DNA from: QWHO01 sp021404945
Lineage (GTDB): Bacteria; Vulcanimicrobiota; Xenobia; Xenobiales; QWHO01
DNA: 64,000 nucleotides
Assembly: GCA_963169765.1 (NCBI GenBank)
Contig: CAUJEN010000121.1
Location: 1-64,000, forward strand
Direction of reading: 5' to 3'
The translations under genes were made by a program, and so were the position numbers. This document shows positions 24,564-33,933 of the stretch, in pieces. Within the stretch, counting starts at the first letter, position 1, and the number at the start of each line of letters is the position of its first letter. The notes under the pieces are model-generated. The model searched no databases and was not told where the DNA came from. It saw only the letters and a list, made by a program, of their open reading frames with translations.

Positions 24564-25055
24564 ATGCAGACAGAGTCGATGAGCAAGAAGAGAAAAGGTC
24601 GCGTCCGGGCCCTGGGATTGAAAACGTCGCCCCTTTTCTCGTCGCTGATCATGAGCGCCATCCTTGGGGCGGGATTGGAAGGTGCCTTTCCGGGTCCAGC
24701 CACCCGATTTCAGTCCTGCTTGAAGGCCCCCGGTCGGCTCTTGCGCTATGGCTGGCAATTGGAGGACGACCTGGATTTCAAGGGGGCCAGGAAGCCCAGG
24801 ACCTACCGTCTGGGGGACCGGTCGCGGGGGCAACTGGTGGTGTTCGATCCGAAGCGACAGGTGGTCCGGCTCTCCGCCACCGGAGAAGGGGCCAGGGAAG
24901 AATTCATCTGCGACCTCAAGACGGGAGAAGTCTTGAGCGCCACCTCCGAAAACGATCTGGAAAATGTTTCCGGACGCCAGGCGCGGTGCCGAAAGCCCTC
25001 CAACTCGACAAGCAACGTGAGCTCATCGCTGCAGACCAGGTTTCGCAGCGTGTGA
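24564..25055 (+). CDS. Hypothetical protein at head of pseudopilin operon
   Basis: 163 residues from an ATG with a strong Shine-Dalgarno (GGAGGAG) about nine bases upstream. A basic N-terminus (SKKRKGRVRALGLK) is followed by a weak hydrophobic segment (SPLFSSLIMSAILGAGLEGAF) that may be a signal or anchor. The remainder includes RSRGQLVVFDPKRQVVRLSA and EEFICDLKTGEVL, which suggest short beta strands. No family recognised. It precedes the pseudopilin genes by about 250 bases on the same strand. The C-terminal 25 residues look less coding-like, and another frame is open from about 24986, so the 3' end may be altered. Confidence 0.45.
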   Translation: MQTESMSKKRKGRVRALGLKTSPLFSSLIMSAILGAGLEGAFPGPATRFQSCLKAPGRLLRYGWQLEDDLDFKGARKPRTYRLGDRSRGQLVVFDPKRQVVRLSATGEGAREEFICDLKTGEVLSATSENDLENVSGRQARCRKPSNSTSNVSSSLQTRFRSV

Positions 25056-25308
25056 TCGCCAGACAGACAAGCCGCAGCATGGTCAACCCCGTCCACGCAA
25101 CAACAAGCTCGCTCTCTTTCCTGGGTCCCCACCCCTCCACCGGGGCCGGGTGGTGCTGGCCGAGTGGGACAGACACCTGGGCGAAGATCGCGCCGCTCGC
25201 ACCTTCAGCGCTTCCCGGATTGACAAGTTTGTTTTCTGTCAGGTTCGGGCCGCAGCTCCCTGTGATATGCTGGGATCGATCTCAACTGGGGCTCTCGCGG
25301 GGGTGTTC

Positions 25309-26193
25309 GTGCGCTCAAGTCGGTTGACAGGGGGGTTCAGTCTGGTCGAGACCGTCCTGGCCTACTTTCTGCTGGCCGGGGCCATCTACCTGATCGTCGG
25401 GCTGTTTCATGGGGGCCTGCGAGCCCATTCCCGCAGTCAACGATTGACCGAGGCTGCCCGGGTGGCCGAGAGCACGCTGGCTCGCGTGCGAGCCTGGGCC
25501 AGCGACCCGATCCATTTCTCGTCCCCCTGGTCGGGCTACAACGGCGTAACCTTCGCCGACCCGGACCTGCCCGGCTATCAGGTCCGGGTGGACTGCCGAC
25601 CCCCGTCTCCCGACAGCCTGGACCTGTTTTCCCCTTGCCGCAGCCTGGAGGCGAGCTACCTCGCACTGGGCATCGATCGATGCATGAAGGCCTCGGTGGT
25701 ACCGGTGCGGATTCAAGTGAGCTGGGGCAGGAGTTACCAGGACCAGGTGACTGTTTGGACCCACATCGCCGAGCCAGAGAGAGCCCTGGCGGCGAGCCCC
25801 ACGCTCGTGGGCGGCGAGCTCACCATCCCACCGGGTCCGGCACCGCATCCTCTGGTCGTTCGGCGGGTCGGTGGTCCGCCCGACCCGGTTCCCAGGAACG
25901 GGGAGGTCGAGTTCGAGGCCCAACTCAACGACGCCAGGGGCATTCCGATCCGGGATGTCATGTTCGAGTGGTACGTCGTCCCCGTCACCGGCAACGCAAC
26001 CCTGGTTGACAGCCAGTTGGACCCTGCCCAACCCAGATCCGGGACGACCCGCCGCGTCCGCCACTGCTACGCCCAGAACCCTTCGACGGGGGCCTGGCGG
26101 TATGCGCCCGGAGCCATCCGACTGCGAGCGCGCGCTCGCTATCACGGGGTAGAGGTCCTGCAACTGAGCGAGGAGGTCGTGCTCGGACCGTGA
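25309..26193 (+). CDS. Type II secretion/type IV pilus pseudopilin
   Basis: 294 residues from a GTG giving MRSSRLTGG-FSLVETVLAYFLLAGAIY, a canonical prepilin leader: Gly before Phe, Glu at +5, then a hydrophobic helix. A GTG six bases upstream and an ATG at 25267 are alternatives. The globular part has four Cys residues (VDCRPPS, FSPCRS, DRCMKAS, RHCYAQ). Its C-terminal 100 residues (EVEFEAQLNDARGIPIRDVM) resemble an Ig-like fold, longer than usual for pseudopilins. The stop overlaps the next gene as GTGA. It is exported and assembled at the inner membrane pilin platform. Confidence 0.83.
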   Translation: MRSSRLTGGFSLVETVLAYFLLAGAIYLIVGLFHGGLRAHSRSQRLTEAARVAESTLARVRAWASDPIHFSSPWSGYNGVTFADPDLPGYQVRVDCRPPSPDSLDLFSPCRSLEASYLALGIDRCMKASVVPVRIQVSWGRSYQDQVTVWTHIAEPERALAASPTLVGGELTIPPGPAPHPLVVRRVGGPPDPVPRNGEVEFEAQLNDARGIPIRDVMFEWYVVPVTGNATLVDSQLDPAQPRSGTTRRVRHCYAQNPSTGAWRYAPGAIRLRARARYHGVEVLQLSEEVVLGP

Positions 26194-26717
26194 GGCGGCG
26201 TGGTGTGACTCTCGCTGAAGCACTGATCAGCTTGATCCTGATCGCCCTCGCGCTCGGCCTGGTGGCCGGGATCGTTCGCGAGCTCAACTCGCTGATGGTT
26301 TTCTCGACCAGCAAGGATCGAGCGCTCTCGGCCGCGCAGAACGCGTTAGTCCGCATGCGCGATGAAAGCCTTGAGGCTGTGGAGTTGCTCTCCCCGGCCG
26401 GGCCGGTGCTGCGGTTCCGGCGAATCTCGCCGCTGGCCTCGGGGCGGCTCCCCGTGCCGCTGCCCACCCCTCCGCCGGTCAGCTGGAGCCACCGCTCACC
26501 AGCCGACCTGATCACGGTGCGTTACGAGGTGGTCAACAGGACGCTGCTGCGTGAGGTCGAGGGAACCTCGGACCGACTTCAGCTGGCTGGCGAGGTGGAA
26601 AGTCTGTCCTGCCGGCAGACAGCCTCTCCTGCCAACCTGCAGTTGACCTTGACGATGCAGGACGGTCGTCGCAGGGTTGCCATGACCGCTGAAACGGATC
26701 TTCCTCTGCTGCCATGA
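26190..26717 (+). CDS. Minor pseudopilin
   Basis: 175 residues from a GTG overlapping the previous stop (GTGA). The leader MRRRG-VTLAEALISLILIALALGL has the basic residues, Gly cleavage site and Glu at position +5 of prepilins; Val replaces Phe at +1. The globular part has helical NALVRMRDESLEAVELL and a beta-rich C-terminus, similar in size to GspJ/GspI proteins. It overlaps the following gene by ATGA, so the three small genes and GspF form a coupled operon. Likely a tip or assembly pseudopilin. Confidence 0.8.
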   Translation: MRRRGVTLAEALISLILIALALGLVAGIVRELNSLMVFSTSKDRALSAAQNALVRMRDESLEAVELLSPAGPVLRFRRISPLASGRLPVPLPTPPPVSWSHRSPADLITVRYEVVNRTLLREVEGTSDRLQLAGEVESLSCRQTASPANLQLTLTMQDGRRRVAMTAETDLPLLP

Positions 26718-27211
26718 GAACTACTAGCCGCGCATTTCTTCTGATCGTCGTGGTGCTGCTTTCGCTCGTCCTGCTCATTCTGGGGTTGGGCTTCCTGGGC
26801 AAGCGCTCGGCCCAGTACGCCGGCTCACGCTACGGGGTGGAAACGGCACAGGCCAGGGGACTCGCCCTGGCCGGCCTCGAGGACGCTCGAGCCAGGCTCT
26901 CCAAAGACTTGCGGTTCCCCCCGCCCGGCGCGGTCGATCAGATGAGCTTCACCTATACGGAGATCCTCTACGATCTGGACGCAACGACCGCGGTGGGAAG
27001 CTGCACGGTGACCGTGCTCTCCACCCACGCCCCAGCGCCTTACCGGGTTTTGCAGGTGATTTCGATCGGCTCTGTGGGGCCGCCCGACGCTCCGACCGCC
27101 CGACGCCGCATCACGGCGGAGCTGGACGTGTCCCCGACCGTCCGAGGCGGCGTGGCCCCCAACCCCAGCTACTTCCAGTGGATCAACTGGACCGACGACG
27201 GGAGCTTCTGA
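26714..27211 (+). CDS. PilX/GspK-like minor pilin component
   Basis: 165 residues. Leader MRTTSRAFLLIVVVLLSLVLLILGLG lacks the Gly-Phe cleavage site but has the long hydrophobic helix. It is followed by AQYAGSRYGVETAQARGLALAGLEDARARL, the pattern typical of PilX/GspK N-terminal regions. The remainder is beta-rich (ITAELDVSPTV). It is coupled to its upstream neighbour by ATGA and followed four bases later by the GspF-type gene. It probably anchors in the inner membrane and joins the pseudopilin tip; the missing leader motif makes processing uncertain. Confidence 0.72.
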   Translation: MRTTSRAFLLIVVVLLSLVLLILGLGFLGKRSAQYAGSRYGVETAQARGLALAGLEDARARLSKDLRFPPPGAVDQMSFTYTEILYDLDATTAVGSCTVTVLSTHAPAPYRVLQVISIGSVGPPDAPTARRRITAELDVSPTVRGGVAPNPSYFQWINWTDDGSF

Positions 27212-27215
27212 GCGG

Positions 27216-28274
27216 ATGGAAGCGGAGACTCGGGTTTCCAGAGTGGCTTTGATCCATGCCACGGTTCAGATCGCCGCGCTCTTTGACGCGGGAATCCGTC
27301 TCGACCGTGCTCTGGAGATCGTGGCCCGGCAGACCGACTCCAGGGCCCTGTGCGGTGTGCTGGAGAACATCTCCTCGCGCGTGTCCCAGGGAGAGATGCT
27401 CTCGGCGGCTCTCGGCCGCTTCCCGAACGTATTTCCTCCCGTCTATACGGCTATGGTTCGCGTGGGAGAAGAGACCGGAGGCCTGTCCGGCGCGTTCCAA
27501 TACCTCTACCGATGGATCAAACGTGATTCCGACACGCTGCGCAGGGTGCTGGCCAGCCTGACCTACCCCGCCTTCGTTCTTGTGTTGGCCTGGGGTCTGA
27601 CGGTCGGGCTGCTCGGTTTCGTGATCCCGTCCTTCACTCTCATCATCAACGAGCTGACGAGCGAGCCTCCCTGGTCCACCCGCATCATCGTGACGCTCAG
27701 CCAGGCCGTGCGCAATCCCCTCGTCTGGCTGGCTCTGGTTGCGGGTCTGGTCAATCTGGCGCTGCTGGCCCGGATGCGCTGGAGAGATCCGGTGGGCCGG
27801 AGCCAGTTCTTCGAGCTGCTCAGAAGGGCTCCGTTACTCGGGTCGGTCCTGCAGACCGCGACGCTGGCGCGTTATTGCTCGGCGATGCAGATGCTGCTGG
27901 TCAACGGCGTCCCGATGACTGCCGCCCTCCCGCTGGCCGGCGCCGCGACCGGCAACCCCCTGTACAGCCTCGACGCCCAGAGGGCTCTTCAGGCCCTGCG
28001 CAACGGAGCCACGCTGGACGAGTTTCTGCTGACTCGACCGGATCTCTACCCTCCCATGCTGGTTCAGATGGTGGCCATCGCTCTCCAGTCTGCCGTCACG
28101 TGGGCCTGTTTCGAAAAGCTTGCCAACTGGTACGACGAGGAGCTCAACTTCCGCCTCGAGGTCCTCCAGGCGCTGGTGGAGCCGTTGTTGACGGGACTGG
28201 TCGCCTCCGTGGTGGGAGGGATCCTTCTGGCCACGCTGCTTCCTCTTCAAAACGTCATCGCTCGGCTGGGATGA
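27216..28274 (+). CDS. GspF/PilC-family inner-membrane platform protein
   Basis: 352 residues. It contains two copies of the T2SF domain. The first has IAALFDAGIRLDRALEIVA and GEMLSAALGRFPNVFPPVYTAMV with E-E-T-G-G. The second has RYCSAMQMLLVNGVPMTAALPLAG and LYPPMLVQMVAI. Membrane segments are at about 115-140, 165-190 and 320-345. The usual E-x-G-G site is replaced by SAVTWACF in the second copy. It forms the membrane core that works with an ATPase of the GspE/PilB type, but no such gene is in this window. The end overlaps a convergent PilZ gene by 20 bases. Confidence 0.9.
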   Translation: MEAETRVSRVALIHATVQIAALFDAGIRLDRALEIVARQTDSRALCGVLENISSRVSQGEMLSAALGRFPNVFPPVYTAMVRVGEETGGLSGAFQYLYRWIKRDSDTLRRVLASLTYPAFVLVLAWGLTVGLLGFVIPSFTLIINELTSEPPWSTRIIVTLSQAVRNPLVWLALVAGLVNLALLARMRWRDPVGRSQFFELLRRAPLLGSVLQTATLARYCSAMQMLLVNGVPMTAALPLAGAATGNPLYSLDAQRALQALRNGATLDEFLLTRPDLYPPMLVQMVAIALQSAVTWACFEKLANWYDEELNFRLEVLQALVEPLLTGLVASVVGGILLATLLPLQNVIARLG

Positions 28275-28677
28275 CCCTGGCCAGCCAGGCCTCTCTCTTC
28301 TCCATCTCGTTCCGAAGCAGGGGGCGCGACTCGGACTCTTCCACGAAGTGCAGGTGAACCAGTAACGAGCCCGTGCGAGCCCTTCTGCTCTTGATCACGT
28401 TCGCTCGCGCCCCGGCGCCAGGCAGGCAGGAGCGCAGATGCATCGTCAAGGAGGCGTCGCGGGGCGGACCCGAGCCGTCCAGCTCCACCAGCGCACCGTT
28501 GAGGGACATGTCGACCGTGAGACCCGTTCGGCACGTCCCGTTCGAGTCCAGGAGATACATTCGCTCGAGCCAATCGAATCGTCGCACCGCCCGGCGTCCG
28601 TCGATCCCTTCGGGGAGCTCAGGCCATTCCAACGGGCGGACAATTTCCGATCCGCACCATTTCTTCAGCAGCGCCAT
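28255..28677 (-). CDS. PilZ-domain protein
   Basis: 140 residues from an ATG preceded by GAGGG. An upstream GTG at 28701 is possible. The PilZ signature is visible: RRAVRRFDWLERMYL supplies the arginine-rich motif, and TVDMSLNGALVEL supplies the (D/N)-x-S-x-x-G motif. Beta strands SLTMHLRSCLPG and GSLLVHLHF complete the barrel. PilZ domains bind cyclic di-GMP or, in type IV pilus systems, pilus motors. Position next to the GspF-type gene suggests control of that apparatus, an inference. The gene overlaps the 3' end of the convergent platform gene. Confidence 0.85.
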   Translation of the reverse strand: MALLKKWCGSEIVRPLEWPELPEGIDGRRAVRRFDWLERMYLLDSNGTCRTGLTVDMSLNGALVELDGSGPPRDASLTMHLRSCLPGAGARANVIKSRRARTGSLLVHLHFVEESESRPLLRNEMEKREAWLARVIPAER

Positions 28678-28917
28678 CGGCAAAACCCTCGTTTCTGACA
28701 CAGTCGCAGTCGCAGACTAGGCCAGCCCCGTCAGGGCGACGCCAAATCGAGACCGTTTTTGTTGACTGGTGGTTAACCTCTTGTTACGATCTGCGTTCGA
28801 AGCTTAATGGGTCGAGTTGTCCAGCTCGATTCCGCCTGGTGCCTGCGATGAGGATTGTGCGGGAAGTGAGCTGTCTCGGGCGAGGATCGGTCGCGGGATC
28901 GTCGAACGCGTCGTCCC

Positions 28918-31257
28918 GTGAAAGCCGAGATCCGGGTTCTGATCCTGGAGGACGATGATGCCCTGCGGCACACGCTGGTCCAGGTCCTCAGCGAGGAGCA
29001 TTATGAGGTCACCGCCGCGGCGGCAGGGCTGCAGGCCGTCAAGCTGGCGGGAGAGATCAGCTTCGACCTGCTGGTTACCGACATCCGGATGGAGGGCATG
29101 GACGGCCTGGAAGCCCTGGCGCAGATTCGCCTCTCTCACCCGGGCATTCATTCCCTGGTCATCACCGGTTACTCCAACGAGGCTGACGCCATCCGGGCCC
29201 TCGAGCTGGGCGTGGGCGAGTTCCTTCGCAAGCCCTTTGAGCTCAGCCACTTTCTGGAGACGGTGGGCCGGATCGCGGCGCGTTGCCGACAGGAGCAGCA
29301 TGTCGCCCAGCAGGAGCGGGCCCTGCGGCAGACGGCCATCTGGGCGCTGGAGCGGTTGGCCCGAATCCGAGCACCCGAGGACGAGTCGAACACGGTCCTG
29401 GGCTCCTGTCGCCTGGCCCGCTCCCTGGCCCTCCAGGTGGGGCAGTCCCTGCGGGAGGCAGAGGACATTCAGTTGGCCACGCTTCTGGCAGGATTGAGCG
29501 ATGGGCTTCCCGAGCACCTTCCCGCAGTCCATCGCGAGATGCTCTACCACCTCGACGAGCGCTGGGACGGTCAGGGGGCGCCGGAGGGCTTGCAGGGACC
29601 GGAGATTCCCCTGGGGGCCCGCATCGTTTCGGTCGCTTTACGCCATGGTGAGCCAGATCGCGCTGATTCAGGCCGCTTTGACCCGGGATTGCTCGAGCAG
29701 CTCCGACGGGTCCACGGCGTGCCGGGACTGGTAGCGCCGCCGGAAAACCTGCGCCGTGCCGGGGGGCTGCTGGCCATCGGTCGGACGCTTCTCGCGGGTG
29801 GCGATCTGCCGGGCGCTCGGGCGGCCTTCGAGGCTGCCGTGCTGGGGTCGCCTCAGTCCACCTTTGGAGTGGAGGCTCAGCTTCTCCTTGGTCGGGTGCA
29901 TTGGATGCTGGGTGAGGCCGCCCCGGCCCGAGCCGCCGTGCTGGCGGCGGTGGACGCCTCGGCCGCCCTGGGCAAGGTCGACTGGGCCAGGGTGGGTCTG
30001 GACGCCGGCATCCTGCTGGCCCAGTTGAGAGACCCGGGCGCTCCCCCTTTGCTGGAGCGCTCGAGCGCGAACCTGAGGGGCCTGCAGGAGGAGGGACCGG
30101 CGGCCCGGGCCGATCTGGCCCAATTTCTGCTGGCCGGGCAGGGGCCGTCGGAAGCGAGCGCGGCCCTGCGCACTTTGCTGCAGGTCGAGCATCGCGTCGA
30201 GCTGGCCCGCGCCGCGATCTGGCTTCTGCCGGGGCTCCTGGAGCACCTCGGGCGCGGTTCCTCGGACAACCTTCTGCAGGAGGCCGTCCTTCGGCTGTGT
30301 CGGGAGGTTCCCGGCGAGCTGAGCCGTTCCCTGGAGCGGGGAGGGCTCAGTCTACCCGCGCGGCAGGTTGCCGCCCGCCTGCTCTCCGGGGCGCCTGACT
30401 GCGGAGAGCTGCTGCAACTTCTTTCGCGGGACGCCGACGAGTCGGTGCGCAAGCTTTCACTCGTTCCGGCTCGGGGAGATCGTCCCCAGCTTCCGTTGCT
30501 GGAGATCTACAGCTTCGGGCATCCGGAAGTGGCGGTGGGCGGTGAGGCCATCTCGGAAAAGGACTGGCGCAGTCGCAAGAATCGCTACCTGCTGGCTCTG
30601 GTGGCCTCCAGGGGAGGGCAGCCCATCGGGGAAGAGGTGCTGATGGAGGAGTTCTGGCCCGGCGACGTCAGGAAGGCTCGGGCCAACCTTCGCGCCGCCC
30701 TGTGGGACCTGCGCCGGCACCTGCGTCCCTCAGGCTGGGAGGGGGAGCTGGATTACGTGGTGCGCACCTCCACCGGGGGGTTGAGGATCAACCCCGAAGC
30801 GCCTTTCTGGCATGATCTGGACGAGCTGACCCGTTGTTGCGAGCAAGCCGCCGAGCTCGAGCGCGCCGGCTCGCGCCTGAAGGCCGTCAATCTCTACCGG
30901 CGCGCGTTCAGCCTGTACCGCGGCTGCTACCTGGAAGGCTGCTACATGGAGTGGGCCCAGGTCCTGCGGGAGTCCACTCAGGTGCAGGCGCTCGAAGCCG
31001 GGCGGCGGGTGGCCGCCTTCAGCGCACAGGAGGGGAATTACGCCGAGTGTCTCAGCTATGCTCAGCGTGTGCTGCAGTGGGATCCATGCTGCCAGGAGTC
31101 GCACGTTCTGGCCATGCGGGCCTACCTGGCAATGGGGCGCCACACGGACGTCGTAAAGCAGTTCGACACCAGTGCCCGGGTCCTGAAGCGTGAGCTGGGC
31201 ATGGAGCCCTCCATCGAGGCGATCGAGCTGCGTCAGCGGGCCCTCCTGGCAACCTGA
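28918..31257 (+). CDS. Response regulator: REC, degenerate HD-GYP and BTAD domains
   Basis: 779 residues from a GTG. Residues 5-120 are a receiver domain with EDDD, phosphoacceptor Asp55 (TDIRM), and the Lys of RKPF near 105. Residues about 160-260 resemble HD-GYP, with HLDERWDGQGAPEGLQGPEI and PLGARIVSVA, but the catalytic H-D pair is absent and GYP is GAP, so phosphodiesterase activity is unlikely. A helical repeat region lies about 265-500. The C-terminal 260 residues form a SARP-like transcriptional activator: a winged helix (SRKNRYLLALVASRGGQP, ANLRAALWDLRRHL) and the BTAD helices. A histidine kinase gene follows, suggesting a two-component pair. Confidence 0.88.
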   Translation: MKAEIRVLILEDDDALRHTLVQVLSEEHYEVTAAAAGLQAVKLAGEISFDLLVTDIRMEGMDGLEALAQIRLSHPGIHSLVITGYSNEADAIRALELGVGEFLRKPFELSHFLETVGRIAARCRQEQHVAQQERALRQTAIWALERLARIRAPEDESNTVLGSCRLARSLALQVGQSLREAEDIQLATLLAGLSDGLPEHLPAVHREMLYHLDERWDGQGAPEGLQGPEIPLGARIVSVALRHGEPDRADSGRFDPGLLEQLRRVHGVPGLVAPPENLRRAGGLLAIGRTLLAGGDLPGARAAFEAAVLGSPQSTFGVEAQLLLGRVHWMLGEAAPARAAVLAAVDASAALGKVDWARVGLDAGILLAQLRDPGAPPLLERSSANLRGLQEEGPAARADLAQFLLAGQGPSEASAALRTLLQVEHRVELARAAIWLLPGLLEHLGRGSSDNLLQEAVLRLCREVPGELSRSLERGGLSLPARQVAARLLSGAPDCGELLQLLSRDADESVRKLSLVPARGDRPQLPLLEIYSFGHPEVAVGGEAISEKDWRSRKNRYLLALVASRGGQPIGEEVLMEEFWPGDVRKARANLRAALWDLRRHLRPSGWEGELDYVVRTSTGGLRINPEAPFWHDLDELTRCCEQAAELERAGSRLKAVNLYRRAFSLYRGCYLEGCYMEWAQVLRESTQVQALEAGRRVAAFSAQEGNYAECLSYAQRVLQWDPCCQESHVLAMRAYLAMGRHTDVVKQFDTSARVLKRELGMEPSIEAIELRQRALLAT

Positions 31258-31345
31258 CAAAGCCTGAGGTCCACAGCAACGCCTGGCATCAGGGCAAAGC
31301 AGCTTCCCAGGGAGGCAGGCCGGAGGGGAAGAAGGGCTTGAGCGT

Positions 31346-33772
31346 ATGGGGAACCCCGTCGCGACCGTGCTCCTCCAATCGGCTGTGTGTCTGGCCTTGC
31401 TGATTTTCTCCCTGACCCAGCCGAGCCCCCGGCCGGAGCTGACATCCCTGGCTCTGGTCCTGGCGGCGGCCGGAGTTGGAGCCGAGCTCGCCAGCGTGCG
31501 CCTTCCGGGTGTGGGGCTCTTTTCCGTATCTCCTGCCCTGTATCTGGCCGCCGCCCAGGTTGGGGGAGGGGCCGTCGCAGCGATTGGCTCGGCTCTGGGC
31601 GTGGCCCTCAGGACTGTCGCGAAAGGCCATCCCAACAGGATCTGGCGCGCTCGAGAGGGATTGAGCGACCTGTTGCCCTTGCTGGTGTTCAGCTCCCTGT
31701 CCGGGTTGCCGGGTCCCCGGTGGCTGGTGCAAGGTGCCGCCCTTAACGCCTACCTGGTGCTGGCGCTGTGGTTGCCCTCCGGGCTCTCGGGGGCGCTGGA
31801 GGATGAGCCGCGGGCACTGTGGCGGATTGCCCGCAGCCAGCTCGCCATGTCCATCGTGTCGGCCGGTTGCCTGGGCGTCGTAGGAGGGTTCCTGGTCCTC
31901 CACAGCCCCTTCGACGCCGTCCTCTGCCTGACGGTCGTCCTGGCGTCTTTGCGAGTGCGCGCCGACCACCTGGTCCTGGGAGCCGAGGACATCCGGCGAC
32001 GTCTGCTCGAGGCCGATCTGCGCCAGGCCGTGCGCGCCGGGGAGCAAACCGAGGAATACCTGGCCCGCGTGCGGGAGGATTATCAGTTCCTGCTGGAGCT
32101 CTTGCGCATGACCGCCACCAATCGCACGTCCTGGGACGCGGCCGAGCGGCTGGTGGACATGGTCGCCCCCAGACTGGGTTGCTCGAGCCTGGCGGTATTC
32201 CTGGAGCGTGAAGGTCAGCTCGAGCCGGTGGCGGTGCGCAGCCCCCTGGCCGATCGATTCACGGATCCGCAGCTGCTCGGTCTGGACGAGCCCCTGGTGC
32301 GGACGGTCTGGGAGAGCGGACGCGCCAGCCGGCTGACCAGAGAGCAGCAGGCCTGCCCAGATCGCCTGTTCGCGGACAGAATGGCCGTGGCCTACCCTCT
32401 GTCCGATACCGGTGTTCTGTACGTCGGGTATGCCGACGAGGATGCGCACCGTCTCACGCCTCAGGTGGCGGACCAACTGGCTCTGGTGGCCTACCAGAGC
32501 GGTGTCACCCTCAAGTCGTTGCGCCGTAAGCAGGACCTGGAAGTTGCCGCCTCCCAGCTCGAGCGAACCAATCGGGCGCTCCAGCAATGGCTTCAGGACC
32601 TTTCGCAGCTGGTCGAGGGGAGCCGGAGCCTCACCTCCAGCCTCGAGCGACAGGCTCTGCTGCAGCAGGTCGTGGATCAGGTTGGACCCCTCGTTCCCTG
32701 CCAGTCCCTGGTCGTTCGGCTGGGAGACCTCGTCGCCACCCGTCCGGACGGGCTCGTGGGTTGGGAGGACACGGCCCGCAGGATCGAGGAAACCGGCCTT
32801 CCCCTGCTCGTCGATACCCTGACGGATACACGATTTGCGCCCCTGCTCCAGGGCGAGGAGAGCCTTCTGGGGGTCCCGGTGTGGTCAGGGGAGGAAGTGG
32901 TGGGGACCCTTCTGGTGGGCTCGCAGAAACCGGCAGCGTTTCGTCGCCGCCACCAGCACGTGCTCGGCGTGCTGGCTCTTCAGGTCGGGTTGGCCTTTCG
33001 CAACGCCCGGCTTCACGAGGAGCTGCGCCGGTCCCTGGAGCAACTGCACGACTCCCAGCTTCAGAATGTTCAGTCCTCCAAGATGGCCGCCGTCGGCCAG
33101 CTTGCGGCCGGCGTGGCTCACGAGCTGAACACCCCGCTGGCCAGCTCTCTGCTCAACGTGCAGGCCGCCGCCCGAAACCTCGAGCGCGACCCCTCCCTGG
33201 CCCCGCAGAAGCTTGACCTGGCTTCCCGTGAGCTGCGACGGGCGCGAGCCATCGTGGAGAAGTTGCTCAACTTCTCGCGCTCGGCCCGGGCGGGTCAAAA
33301 AGAGTGCTCGCTGTGTCAGCTTGTCCTCGATACCCTGGAACTGTTGGGCAACCAGTTCTGGGTGGAGGGCGCCTCCCTGGAAGTGGACCTCCCCGAAGCG
33401 GGCCCGGCCGTACACTGCAATTCCAACGAGATTCAGCAGGTGTTGATCAATTTGCTGCTCAACGCCCGGGACGCCGTGCTGGCCCGAAACGGGGGGGCGG
33501 TCCGAATTCGCTGCGGTGATGAGCCTGGCTGGGCCTGGCTGGACGTGGAGGACACGGGCGTCGGGATTCCCGCAGAGGCTCAATCCAGGATTTTTGAGCC
33601 GTTCTTTTCGACCAAGCCGGTGGGCAAGGGGACCGGACTCGGGCTGTCCGTCTCTCTTCAGCTCGTCGAGAGTCACGGAGGAGCCCTGGCTTTTTCAAGC
33701 CGGGAGGGGGAGGGAACCGTGTTCAGGCTGCGCCTGCCGCTGAGCGCTCCCGGGCCCGATCAGGAGAAATAG
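31346..33772 (+). CDS. Membrane GAF sensor histidine kinase
   Basis: 808 residues. The first 210 residues carry about six hydrophobic segments. One GAF-like domain is at about 250-390 and another at 430-560, separated by a coiled coil. The HisKA motif GQLAAGVAHELNTPLASS gives the phosphoacceptor His near 592. The HATPase domain has an N box LINLLLNARDAV (near 696), G1 DTGVGIP (near 736) and G2 GKGTGLGLSV (near 760). It is thus a complete sensor kinase, 88 bases after the response regulator gene. Two GAF domains suggest small-molecule or redox sensing. Phosphotransfer to the preceding receiver is a reasonable inference. Confidence 0.93.
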   Translation: MGNPVATVLLQSAVCLALLIFSLTQPSPRPELTSLALVLAAAGVGAELASVRLPGVGLFSVSPALYLAAAQVGGGAVAAIGSALGVALRTVAKGHPNRIWRAREGLSDLLPLLVFSSLSGLPGPRWLVQGAALNAYLVLALWLPSGLSGALEDEPRALWRIARSQLAMSIVSAGCLGVVGGFLVLHSPFDAVLCLTVVLASLRVRADHLVLGAEDIRRRLLEADLRQAVRAGEQTEEYLARVREDYQFLLELLRMTATNRTSWDAAERLVDMVAPRLGCSSLAVFLEREGQLEPVAVRSPLADRFTDPQLLGLDEPLVRTVWESGRASRLTREQQACPDRLFADRMAVAYPLSDTGVLYVGYADEDAHRLTPQVADQLALVAYQSGVTLKSLRRKQDLEVAASQLERTNRALQQWLQDLSQLVEGSRSLTSSLERQALLQQVVDQVGPLVPCQSLVVRLGDLVATRPDGLVGWEDTARRIEETGLPLLVDTLTDTRFAPLLQGEESLLGVPVWSGEEVVGTLLVGSQKPAAFRRRHQHVLGVLALQVGLAFRNARLHEELRRSLEQLHDSQLQNVQSSKMAAVGQLAAGVAHELNTPLASSLLNVQAAARNLERDPSLAPQKLDLASRELRRARAIVEKLLNFSRSARAGQKECSLCQLVLDTLELLGNQFWVEGASLEVDLPEAGPAVHCNSNEIQQVLINLLLNARDAVLARNGGAVRIRCGDEPGWAWLDVEDTGVGIPAEAQSRIFEPFFSTKPVGKGTGLGLSVSLQLVESHGGALAFSSREGEGTVFRLRLPLSAPGPDQEK

Positions 33773-33866
33773 GGTCCGGACTCCAGCCAACTCTTGCAAG
33801 AGAGGCCCCGCTCCACCCGACAGAGCGTTACGAAACGTTAACATGCCAGCAACATGCGCCGACTCG

Positions 33867-33874
33867 GCTTAACG
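33867..33874 (+). promoter_or_regulatory. GCTTAACG box, 67 bases before the 33934 gene
   Basis: GCTTAACG lies 67 bases before the ATG at 33934. The same octamer is 66 bases before the gene at 35895 and 72 bases before the gene at 59841. The nearly fixed spacing suggests a -35-like or activator element shared by these genes. A GTTAAC also occurs at 33837. Confidence 0.35.
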
Positions 33875-33933
33875 CCCCCCTGACAGCCAGGGAGTAAGTT
33901 ACTCGCAGAATCGCTTCGAGGAGGTAGCAAACA

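Noticed and set aside
24986..25327. Alternative plus-strand frame overlapping the end of the 24564 gene
   Set aside because: No start signal and biased content; it also runs into the pseudopilin start region.
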